6,012 nt of DNA from positions 1 to 6,012 of the forward strand of contig JAOZRC010000353.1 of the NCBI GenBank assembly GCA_029940345.1, read 5' to 3'. This DNA is from Desulfobacterales bacterium. GTDB lineage: Bacteria > Desulfobacterota > Desulfobacteria > Desulfobacterales > JAUCGF01. The position numbers and the translations under genes were made by a program. Positions 1-5,030 of the stretch are shown one piece after another. How positions within the stretch are numbered: position 1 is the first letter of the stretch; each line of letters starts with the position of its first letter. Below the pieces are notes generated by a model that did no database searches, was not told the origin of the DNA, and was given only the letters and a program-made list of their open reading frames with translations.

Positions 1-515
1 GCAATAAACACCGGACATCGAAATTCTTCGGCCAGGTTAAAGGCGTGCATGGTCAGTATATAACAATCTTTTATATCCGCTGGTGCCAGCACAATCACAG
101 GCAGACCGCCGCTATTGCCCCAGCGCATAAATTGAATATCACCATCCGCCCCTTTGGTCGCCGACCCCGTAGAAGGACCCAGTCGTTGAACATTGACAAT
201 CACAATCGGAATTTCGCTGCCAATGGCAAAGGAAATTTGTTCACTATATAAACTGAGCCCCGGACCCGATGTGGCTGTCATCACTTTCATGCCAGCCATG
301 GAGGCGCCCAGACAAAAGCCGATGGACGCTATTTCATCTTCGCCTTGCATACAGACGCCACCATTGGGCGGCAACAGTTTTAACATGGTGTTAAAAACAG
401 TTGTGGCGGGTGTGATGGGATAACCAGCAAAAAATCGGCATCCGGCTTCATATGCCGCCCTGCCGATTGCCTCATTGCCTTCCATAAAACTAAATGCCAT
501 GATTTTTTTCTTCAT
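1..515 (-). CDS. 2-oxoacid:acceptor (ferredoxin) oxidoreductase, alpha subunit, partial (C-terminus off left edge)
   Basis: Reverse-strand reading from the ATG at 513-515 gives 171 codons with no stop before the window edge. The product resembles the pyrimidine-binding (PP) domain of the KorA/VorB alpha subunit of ferredoxin-dependent 2-oxoacid oxidoreductases, which oxidatively decarboxylate 2-oxoacids with CoA to acyl-CoA in the cytoplasm. Family hallmarks visible are GNEAIGRAAYEAG (residues 13-25), GYPITPATTV (31-40), GEDEIASIG (58-66), TATSGPGLS (80-88), NVQRLGPSTG (108-117) and AFNLAEEFRCPVF (158-170). About half of a typical 350-380 residue subunit is present. The thiamine-diphosphate-binding beta subunit and the gamma subunit would be expected downstream, beyond the left edge. 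Which 2-oxoacid is used (2-oxoglutarate, branched-chain or other) cannot be told from this part, so no symbol is given. The start is uncertain: Met6 (ATG at 498-500, MAFSFMEGNEA) matches common family N-termini as well as Met1 does, and neither has a clear Shine-Dalgarno sequence. No ferredoxin-like subunit gene precedes it. Confidence 0.9.
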   Translation of the reverse strand, partial: MKKKIMAFSFMEGNEAIGRAAYEAGCRFFAGYPITPATTVFNTMLKLLPPNGGVCMQGEDEIASIGFCLGASMAGMKVMTATSGPGLSLYSEQISFAIGSEIPIVIVNVQRLGPSTGSATKGADGDIQFMRWGNSGGLPVIVLAPADIKDCYILTMHAFNLAEEFRCPVFI

Positions 516-550
516 AAGGTTAAATTCAAATGAGGGATTTCCACAAAAAT

Positions 551-556
551 ACTATA
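551..556 (-). promoter_or_regulatory. possible -10 box (TATAGT) for the oxidoreductase gene
   Basis: The minus strand reads TATAGTAT about 35 bp upstream of the ATG at 515, inside the only non-coding stretch before that gene. No good -35 hexamer lies 16-18 bp further upstream; that position falls inside the repeat element at 562-706. This is a weak, by-eye call. If it is real, the repeat end supplies the upstream promoter DNA. Confidence 0.2.
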
Positions 557-561
557 CCCAA

Positions 562-706
562 AATGTAGGGTGGGTGGAGTGTAACGTAACCCACCATATT
601 TCTACAAACGGTGGGCAAAGGCCGCTTCCTTTAACGAAATAAGTAGTTTAGCCCAATCATCATCTATAAACCGGATAAATGCTAAAACGTTTGCCCACCC
701 TACATT
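562..706. repeat. GTAGGGTGGG-ended palindromic element, copy 1 (REP/MITE-like)
   Basis: This 145-bp element occupies most of the 241-bp spacer between the ATPase stop and the oxidoreductase start. Its ends are a perfect 13-bp inverted repeat, AATGTAGGGTGGG (562-574) and CCCACCCTACATT (694-706). Inside are two hairpins: GGTGGGT (569-575) pairs with ACCCACC (589-595), and GGTGGGCAAA (610-619) pairs with TTTGCCCACC (690-699). A second element with the same ends and the same two-hairpin layout sits at 3218-3390. No transposase ORF lies inside, so it would have to be non-autonomous. REP/BIME or MITE is the closest class by architecture; family membership is inferred. No clear target duplication is visible. 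Confidence 0.75.
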
Positions 707-756
707 ATTGCTATTGCACAGGTCGAAAACGTTTGGGCAGAAATTTAATTAAGCGC

Positions 757-1998
757 TCAAATAAATGTCGCAGGCAGTTGAATAATCCGGTCCGCAACTG
801 CTTCGACCCGGTCACTGTTATTCACTACAATTCCCAGCGGAAGGTCATTTTGGCTAACAAAATTTTTCAGCGCCTGTATCCGGCGTTGATTTACCCTGTT
901 TCCGAATTTTATCTCAATGGGCAGAATCCCAAAAGGCCCTTCGAGAATCAGGTCGATTTCGGCGCCACTTCTTGTACGAAAATAATAATAATTCCAGTTT
1001 ACGATAGATGCAGCTTGAATTCCTTTGATGATCTCCTCGGTAATAAACGCCTCGAATCCGGCGCCGATATAGGGATGGCGAATCAATTGCTCCCGGTCGC
1101 TTATTCCCTGGATAAAGTTGGACAGCCCGCAATCCCGAAAACTGCCCTTGGGCATTTTAACAACCGATTTGCCGGACGCCTTTTCATAGCTTGGCAGATT
1201 TCTCCATATATAACTGCCTTGGGCGATTTCCAGGTAATCACGTATCGCTTTTTCCGAAATATCCAATGACCTTCTCACCTGGGAGCGATTGATGATGGTT
1301 CCGCTAAGCGATGCCAGCATGGATATGAAACGCCTGTACTTGACGATATCCAGCCGGGGAAACAACGTTCGAATGTCTCTTTGGATGTATGTCAGAAAAT
1401 AATTTTCCATCCAGGCGTCAAAAAATTTCCTGTTTCCATCAAGCACTGGTTCAGGATAGCCCCCTTTCAGTAAGGTATTCATCAATTGATGATGATCAAC
1501 CACGGGGTCAAGCCCCTTGATCCGGTCGATTGAGGAATCGTCGAGCTTTTCGGTAAGTATTTGATAAAAATCGGGAAAATCCGCTGCATGGATCTCATTT
1601 GCCTTGAATGTCCCGAGTTCCACCAGTCCGACGCGTCCTGCCAGACTTTCGGATACGTTTTTAATCAATTCCAGGGAACTTGATCCGGTTAACAAAAAGC
1701 GATTCTTGCGTTGCCTTTTCCTGTCGATGACACCGCGCAACTCCTGGAAAAGTTCGGGAAACCTCTGTGCCTCATCAATTATAACCGAATGGGGATGCTC
1801 TTTTATGAAAAATTCAAAATCACCGGTAATGAAATCAAAATCCCTGTTACGCTCAAGATCGAAATAGTGCCATTCGGGCCTTATCATTTTTGCCAAGGTT
1901 GTTTTGCCGCATTGCCGAACTCCCGATATGATCACTACCGGAAAAAAATGGAGCAGGTCGTTGATTTTGGTTTCTAAATTTCTTTTTAAGTCATTCAT
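757..1998 (-). CDS. AAA-type ATPase with C-terminal DUF4143 domain
   Basis: A 413-residue protein (counted from the ATG at 1996-1998) of the AAA_14/DUF4143 ATPase family. These proteins are widespread in bacteria and archaea, often as accessory genes, and their biochemical role is largely unsettled. Visible motifs are a Walker A loop GVRQCGKTT (residues 26-34), Walker B SVIIDEAQ (71-78), a sensor-like LLTGSSS (102-108), LAGRVGLVEL (119-128), and the family signatures KGGYPEPV (178-185) and YIQRDIRTLFPR (204-215). The C-terminal part has E316, then SGAEIDLILE with D349, then PIEIKFG with E362 and K364. That is an E...D...ExK pattern like PD-(D/E)XK nucleases, as is usual for DUF4143. Length is normal and no frame break is seen. 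The start is ambiguous: an in-frame TTG at 2011-2013 would add five residues and has AGGAG at 2024-2028, ten bases upstream. The ATG lacks a Shine-Dalgarno sequence but fits family N-termini. It is transcriptionally isolated, with a 244-260 bp spacer upstream and 241 bp downstream, and no obvious functional link to its neighbours. A role in defence or mobile-element biology is possible but not shown. Confidence 0.9.
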   Translation of the reverse strand: MNDLKRNLETKINDLLHFFPVVIISGVRQCGKTTLAKMIRPEWHYFDLERNRDFDFITGDFEFFIKEHPHSVIIDEAQRFPELFQELRGVIDRKRQRKNRFLLTGSSSLELIKNVSESLAGRVGLVELGTFKANEIHAADFPDFYQILTEKLDDSSIDRIKGLDPVVDHHQLMNTLLKGGYPEPVLDGNRKFFDAWMENYFLTYIQRDIRTLFPRLDIVKYRRFISMLASLSGTIINRSQVRRSLDISEKAIRDYLEIAQGSYIWRNLPSYEKASGKSVVKMPKGSFRDCGLSNFIQGISDREQLIRHPYIGAGFEAFITEEIIKGIQAASIVNWNYYYFRTRSGAEIDLILEGPFGILPIEIKFGNRVNQRRIQALKNFVSQNDLPLGIVVNNSDRVEAVADRIIQLPATFI

Positions 1999-2021
1999 AT
2001 TCGTATTATGCAAACGAATAT
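1997..2021. promoter_or_regulatory. 8-bp inverted repeat over the ATPase start region
   Basis: ATATTCGT (1997-2004) and ACGAATAT (2014-2021) are perfect inverted repeats 9 bp apart. They cover the ATG at 1996-1998 and the alternative TTG at 2011-2013, and lie just 3' of the AGGAG at 2024-2028. The site could be an operator for autoregulation, or an mRNA hairpin limiting translation initiation. An AT-rich 8-bp match may also be chance. Confidence 0.25.
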
Positions 2022-2118
2022 TACTCCTGTCAATATCCGATTGGGTGTGATTTGCGACCGTTGATTTGTCCGTCGGAAGGATTGAGGAACGCAGCTCGGT
2101 CAGTTATTACCAAATTTT

Positions 2119-2169
2119 AAATTTCAAAACACAAATTCCAAGCATCCTTCATTTGTCAGTTTACACTTT
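2119..2169 (+). repeat. interspersed ATCCTTCATTT / CAGTTTACACTTT repeat, copy A
   Basis: This lies in the spacer between rmlD and the ATPase gene (2014-2257), which holds no gene. It contains AAATTTCA (2119-2126), ATCCTTCATTT (2144-2154) and CAGTTTACACTTT (2157-2169). The same three blocks occur in the same order and orientation at 4737-4792, with slightly different spacing, and parts recur at 5965-5990. The upstream part is AT-rich with local AAATTT-like repetition. Three ordered blocks make chance unlikely. The element's true ends are not defined by this window. Confidence 0.55.
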
Positions 2170-2215
2170 GACGAAAATTACTAAAGGAAATATTCGACTT
2201 TCTGCAACGACTTTT

Positions 2216-2262
2216 ACTGATAAGTTCTATTTTTATCAAGAACTATTTAGGGAACTATCAGT
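2216..2262 (-). terminator. imperfect stem-loop over the rmlD stop codon
   Basis: ACTGAT (2216-2221) pairs with ATCAGT (2257-2262), and AGTTC (2223-2227) pairs with GAACT (2252-2256), with one bulged base at 2222. A smaller nested hairpin, AGTTCT (2223-2228) with AGAACT (2239-2244), competes with it. The structure includes the rmlD TGA (2258-2260). No U-run follows on the minus strand, so it is not a canonical intrinsic terminator. It may be a 3'-end stabilising hairpin or chance. Confidence 0.25.
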
Positions 2263-3148
2263 GTTGATGCTTCGAAAAAATTCGATCAATGGTTATTTTC
2301 AGGCTTTCCCGCCAAGGCTTGGGAATGATTCCAAACCGCTTTTCAATGAGGCCGCAATCAAGTACGGAATAGGGCGGTCTCACAGCATCGGTGGGGTATT
2401 CAGCCGTAGTGACAGGTGTGACATGCGCAGTTTTAACAGGTCCATAAGATTCGGCAATTATGACAATTTCTTTTGTAAAATCGAACCACGTAGCAACACC
2501 TTTGCCGCAGAAATGGTAAGTGCCGAAAGTGATTTCAGTATCATCACGGATGCGGCTGGCAATGTTTAATAAGGCCCCGGCCAAATCGAATGCGTCAGTC
2601 GGACAACCGTATTGATCATCAACGACGCGAATCGTTTCCTTTTCCTTAGCGAGCCTGAGCATGGTTTTCACAAAATTATGTCCATTTACACTGTAGAGCC
2701 ATGCCGTTCGAACAATGATATGAGCTTCTAGTTGCGAACGCACTTCATCCTCGCCGGCGGCTTTGCTCTGGCCATAAACTCCCATAGGCGCAACAGGATC
2801 GCTTTCAAGGTAAGGCAGCTTTTTCAGACCGTCAAAAACAAAATCAGTGGATACATGAATAAGCGGAATTTTTTCGATGTGGCATTGCCGCGCAAGCACA
2901 GCCGGTCCGTCACGATTTACAGCGAACGCGAGTGCTTTATCCGTTTCGGCCTTGTCAACGTTGGTATAAGCGGCGGCATTGATCAGCAGTGACGGTTTAC
3001 AGCGTTGCAGCAACTGACAGACCTGATCAGAACGGGTAATATCCAGTTCGGGGAGATCGGCGGGAAACATCTCGAAGCCGAGTTTGTTCCCCTGTTTTAA
3101 AAGTTCCCAACCAAGCTGGCCTTCAGAACCGGTTACAAGAATTTTCAT
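2258..3148 (-). CDS. rmlD: dTDP-4-dehydrorhamnose reductase (RmlD/RfbD)
   Basis: A 296-residue cytoplasmic short-chain-dehydrogenase-type enzyme. It catalyses the last step of dTDP-L-rhamnose synthesis, NAD(P)H-dependent reduction of dTDP-4-dehydro-L-rhamnose. The N-terminal nucleotide-binding loop is MKILVTGSEGQLG (residues 1-13). Further family signatures are LDITRSDQV (35-43), INAAAYTNVDKAE (56-68), HVSTDFVFDG (98-107), VYGQSKAAGE (124-133) with catalytic Tyr125 and Lys129 and Thr101 nearby, VRTAWLYS (146-153), VVDDQYGCPT (175-184) and AVRPPYSVLD (255-264). Length is typical. STDF has Phe where many homologues have Tyr (STDYVFDG), a mild variation. The ATG at 3146-3148 is preferred because AAGGAG (3154-3159) lies five bases upstream; a longer TTG start at 3172 would place that site inside the gene. 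It is co-oriented with rmlB but 420 bp away, with repeats between them, so a shared transcript is uncertain. rmlA and rmlC are not present. Confidence 0.95.
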   Translation of the reverse strand: MKILVTGSEGQLGWELLKQGNKLGFEMFPADLPELDITRSDQVCQLLQRCKPSLLINAAAYTNVDKAETDKALAFAVNRDGPAVLARQCHIEKIPLIHVSTDFVFDGLKKLPYLESDPVAPMGVYGQSKAAGEDEVRSQLEAHIIVRTAWLYSVNGHNFVKTMLRLAKEKETIRVVDDQYGCPTDAFDLAGALLNIASRIRDDTEITFGTYHFCGKGVATWFDFTKEIVIIAESYGPVKTAHVTPVTTAEYPTDAVRPPYSVLDCGLIEKRFGIIPKPWRESLKITIDRIFSKHQH

Positions 3149-3153
3149 GTTTG

Positions 3154-3159
3154 CTCCTT
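3154..3159 (-). promoter_or_regulatory. Shine-Dalgarno site deciding the rmlD start
   Basis: The minus strand reads AAGGAG, then five bases (CAAAC), then ATG. This near-ideal site fixes the rmlD start at 3148 and argues against the in-frame upstream TTG at 3172. Confidence 0.8.
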
Positions 3160-3217
3160 TGCTTGAGTGCAAAGTTTAAAAGGTAAAATTATTTGACCTG
3201 TACGGTTACAATTATCG

Positions 3218-3390
3218 GTAGGGTGGGTATCGCCGGAAACTGATCTTGTATGCGGCACTTATCTTTGTCGGCGATGCCCACCACGTTACTAAAAACCGGT
3301 GGGCAAAGTTAATTGCTCTAAACAATTTCCGGAACTATGCCTTTGTATCAGGTATAAATGAGGTGAGCGAAAGAATATTGCCCACCCTAC
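3218..3390. repeat. GTAGGGTGGG-ended palindromic element, copy 2 (REP/MITE-like)
   Basis: This 173-bp element lies between rmlD and rmlB. Its ends are GTAGGGTGGG (3218-3227) and CCCACCCTAC (3381-3390). The left hairpin pairs GGTGGGTATCGCCG (3222-3235) with CGGCGATGCCCACC (3269-3282), 13 of 14 bases, the odd pair being G:U-compatible in RNA on one strand. The right hairpin pairs GGTGGGCAA (3298-3306) with TTGCCCACC (3378-3386). The layout matches the copy at 562-706, including CGGTGGGCAAAG at the start of the right hairpin, while most loop sequence differs. It encodes no plausible protein. Confidence 0.75.
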
Positions 3391-3404
3391 ATTTGATAGG
3401 ATCG

Positions 3405-3512
3405 GGGACGAAATAACTTCCCCATTAGGAGTGCAAGCTTCAGCTTGCGTTGTTAGCGAGGCAAACTGAAGTTTGCACTCCTCTTCTGAAAATGGGGAAG
3501 TTATTTCGTCCC
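3405..3512. repeat. 108-bp two-tier palindrome (MITE-like)
   Basis: Outer arms at 3405-3426 and 3491-3512 are a perfect 22-bp inverted repeat (GGGACGAAATAACTTCC... and its complement). Immediately inside, 3427-3448 and 3461-3482 form a second 22-bp inverted repeat with two mismatches, both transitions, around a 12-base loop. An 8-base spacer (3483-3490) on the right side only makes the structure asymmetric. Each inner arm is itself a hyphenated palindrome, GCAAGCT-TC-AGCTTGC (3433-3448) and GCAAACT-GA-AGTTTGC (3461-3476), so a cruciform or branched RNA fold is possible. It starts 14 bp after copy 2 of the GTAGGGTGGG element. It could act as a bidirectional transcription or mRNA-decay barrier between rmlB and rmlD, but no U-run follows it. 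It is best described as a non-autonomous insertion; the family is unknown. Confidence 0.8.
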
Positions 3513-3568
3513 TTTTCCATAGCAATCGCGCAGGTCGAAGTTATTCAATAAAAGTAATCAGCTTAAAA

Positions 3569-4630
3569 TCAAGATGCGTTATCAGCATAATGCGTTTCAA
3601 TCCAGGACAGATACGCTCCGCTTTTGATTCGATTCACCCACTTTGTGTTTTCCAGATACCAGTGAATCGTTTTTTCTATCCCAGTTTCATAAGATTCTTC
3701 AGGCGACCAACCGAGGTCATGCTCCAATTTACTAAAATCAATTGCGTATCTTTGGTCGTGACCAGGCCTGTCCTTGACAAAAGTAATCAGATTGCGGTGA
3801 GGTTTATGCAAACTGTCAGGTGCCATCCGGTCCAGAAGATCACAAATCATCTCAACGAGATCGATATTACGCATTTCACACCGTCCGCCGACATTGTAAG
3901 TTTCGCCGCGTTGGCCCTTTTGCATAATTGTCCATAGCGCTCGGCAGTGATCCGTCACATATAGCCAGTCGCGGACATTTTTACCATCACCATAAACGGG
4001 AAGCGGTTTGCCTTCAAGGGCATTCAGGATCATTAAGGGGATTAGTTTTTCCGGGAATTGAAAGGGGCCGTAATTATTGGAACAGTTGGAAATGGTTATC
4101 GGGATTCCGTAGGTTCGGTGATACGCATTCACCAAATGATCGGAGGCCGCTTTGGAGGCGGAATAGGGGCTGCTCGGATCGTAAGGCGTAGTTTCCGTGA
4201 AAAAGCCGTCATCACCCAGTGAACCGTAAACCTCATCAGTGCTGACATGGTGGAAAAGAACGATCTGTTCTTGATACCTCCGGGTCTGTTCAAGCAGGTT
4301 GAATGTTCCGTTAATATTGGTGCGGATAAAGGCATCGGGCCCCACAATCGAGCGATCAACATGGGACTCAGCCGCAAAATGAGCGATGGCGTCAATATGA
4401 TATTTTTCAAATATAGCGCCTATCTGTTTCTGATCACATATATCCGCCTTTTCAAAGTAATAGCGTTGCGGATACCGCTCGGCGATATTTTCGAGGCTTT
4501 CAGGGTTACCGGCGTAGGTCAGGTTGTCTGCATTGATGATTCGTCCTTTAAAATCAGGATCGGCAAGCAGGTAACGGATAAAGTTAACGCCGATAAATCC
4601 GCATCCGCCTGTAACGAGAATATTTTTCAT
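3569..4630 (-). CDS. rmlB: dTDP-glucose 4,6-dehydratase (RmlB/RfbB)
   Basis: A 353-residue extended short-chain dehydrogenase. It converts dTDP-D-glucose to dTDP-4-dehydro-6-deoxy-D-glucose with tightly bound NAD+, the second step of dTDP-L-rhamnose synthesis, in the cytoplasm. The NAD-binding loop is TGGCGFIG (residues 7-14). Family hallmarks are [14 protein letters not shown] (33-46), [12 protein letters not shown] (84-95), the catalytic STDEVYGS segment with Thr131-Asp132-Glu133, [13 protein letters not shown] (155-167) with Tyr156 and Lys160, [17 protein letters not shown] (182-198), [16 protein letters not shown] (214-229) and [11 protein letters not shown] (288-298). Length and all active-site elements are intact. 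The ATG at 4628-4630 fits the family N-terminus exactly, although no strong Shine-Dalgarno sequence precedes it; a small palindrome (4632-4645) does. The following gene in the same direction is rmlD, after a 420-bp repeat-filled gap. rmlA and rmlC must lie elsewhere if the pathway is complete. Confidence 0.97.
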   Translation of the reverse strand: MKNILVTGGCGFIGVNFIRYLLADPDFKGRIINADNLTYAGNPESLENIAERYPQRYYFEKADICDQKQIGAIFEKYHIDAIAHFAAESHVDRSIVGPDAFIRTNINGTFNLLEQTRRYQEQIVLFHHVSTDEVYGSLGDDGFFTETTPYDPSSPYSASKAASDHLVNAYHRTYGIPITISNCSNNYGPFQFPEKLIPLMILNALEGKPLPVYGDGKNVRDWLYVTDHCRALWTIMQKGQRGETYNVGGRCEMRNIDLVEMICDLLDRMAPDSLHKPHRNLITFVKDRPGHDQRYAIDFSKLEHDLGWSPEESYETGIEKTIHWYLENTKWVNRIKSGAYLSWIETHYADNAS

Positions 4631-4631
4631 A

Positions 4632-4645
4632 AAAGTTTCAACTTT
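4632..4645. promoter_or_regulatory. short palindrome immediately upstream of rmlB start
   Basis: AAAGTT-TC-AACTTT is a perfect 6-bp hyphenated palindrome ending one base before the rmlB start codon, where a Shine-Dalgarno sequence would be expected and is not seen. It could be a small operator or chance in AT-rich DNA. A two-base loop makes a stable RNA hairpin unlikely. Confidence 0.15.
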
Positions 4646-4695
4646 CTGGTTTTAGGCATTCTTAGGCCAGGCAGTGTGCCTTCGGATTGCCGGGA

Positions 4696-4938
4696 TTAAC
4701 ACTGTGAGCGTTTATGCCGCTCAATGTGCATACGCAAAATTTCATTGATATTTGGGTATCCTTCATTTTGCCCTGAAAGCAGTTTACACTTTTCCAAAAA
4801 GTGCTGAACTTGCAGTCGCACAGACAGCGCAGAATGAACAAAAAATGCTAAACTGTAAGTTCTAGCACTCCTTTTGTCGAAACAGACCTGTGCGGCGGTA
4901 AGATTTTCTTTTGCTTTGGCTAAAAATTCGGTTTTCAT
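4696..4938 (-). pseudogene. decayed HEPN-like small gene (intact N-terminus, repeat-derived C-terminus)
   Basis: The open frame from the ATG at 4936-4938 encodes 80 residues. The first 22 (MKTEFLAKAKENLTAAQVCF, then DK) look like helix 1 of small HEPN-domain proteins, which usually run on as a helical bundle with an RxxYY-type or RX4-6H-type active site over 100-140 residues. Here similarity stops abruptly after CFDK. No HEPN catalytic motif follows, and I saw no convincing continuation in the other frames. The break coincides with the end of an inverted-repeat region: AAAAGGAGTGCTAGAACTTA on the minus strand at 4856-4875, pairing with 4796-4816. The rest of the ORF overlaps interspersed repeat copy B (4737-4869). 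I infer a HEPN gene truncated by repeat insertion or deletion, leaving an accidental ORF. Its ATG overlaps the TGA of an upstream reading frame (ATGA at 4935-4938), as in coupled two-gene modules. A genuine short orphan protein cannot be excluded. Confidence 0.45.
4737..4869 (+). repeat. interspersed repeat, copy B, with imperfect inverted repeat at its right part
   Basis: The blocks AAATTTCA (4737-4744), ATCCTTCATTTT (4758-4769) and CAGTTTACACTTT (4780-4792) match copy A at 2119-2169 in order. ATCCTTCATTTT, ACACTTT and GTGCTGAAC (4801-4809) match copy C at 5965-6005 in order. The right part folds: AGTGCT (4800-4805) with AGCACT (4864-4869), GAACTT (4806-4811) with AAGTTC (4857-4862), and CAGT (4813-4816) with ACTG (4852-4855), leaving a 35-base loop and one bulge. 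It overlaps the small HEPN-like ORF on the opposite strand and explains that ORF's unrecognisable C-terminus. Confidence 0.6.
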
Positions 4939-5030
4939 ATCTTACTGAATCCGGACGTACTTCTAAAACGAGCCAATAGTGCTGCTCGAATTTGGGCTGC
5001 CAGAACTTCGAACTTATAGTTTAAAAGGTG
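4935..5030 (-). pseudogene. possible C-terminal remnant of a gene upstream of the HEPN-like ORF
   Basis: Between the map stop and the HEPN-like ATG there is an open frame with no start codon. It reads HLLNYKFEVLAAQIRAALLA and then RFRSTSGFSKI before a TGA whose bases overlap the next ATG (ATGA). The amphipathic stretch around FEVLAAQIRAALLARF looks protein-like, and the overlap is typical of translationally coupled pairs. Its first codons overlap the end of map in another frame, so a 5' part would have been lost by deletion up to map. Thirty open codons can occur by chance; this is a low-confidence call. Confidence 0.25.

Noticed and set aside
684..735. AAAACGTTTG direct repeat (684-693 and 726-735) as a target-site duplication of the 562-706 element
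   Set aside because: One copy lies inside the element and neither copy is at the left end, so it does not fit a duplication flanking the insertion.
692..739. TGCCCA (692-697) / TGGGCA (734-739) as a terminator for the ATPase gene
   Set aside because: The six-base stem has a loop of about 36 bases and is partly shared with the repeat hairpin. The following T-rich bases are few, so an intrinsic terminator is not supported.
679..1269. Plus-strand open frame of 196 codons
   Set aside because: It lies antisense to the DUF4143 ATPase gene, has no recognisable domain, and the opposite frame has clear family motifs.
2066..2569. Plus-strand open frame of 167 codons
   Set aside because: It is mostly antisense to the 3' part of rmlD and starts in the repeat-bearing spacer; there is no protein-like conservation.
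3289..3525. Minus-strand 78-codon open frame between rmlB and rmlD
   Set aside because: It is built entirely from the two palindromic repeats, and its repeated EITSPF/EVISSP-type peptides simply mirror the inverted arms.
3405..4869. The inner arm AGGAGTGCAA..CTTCAG (3427-3448) and AGGAGTGCTAGAACTTACAG near 4853-4872 as copies of one element
   Set aside because: They share AGGAGTGC and an AACTT/CAGTTT core only if several single-base insertions are allowed. That is suggestive but too weak to claim homology by eye.
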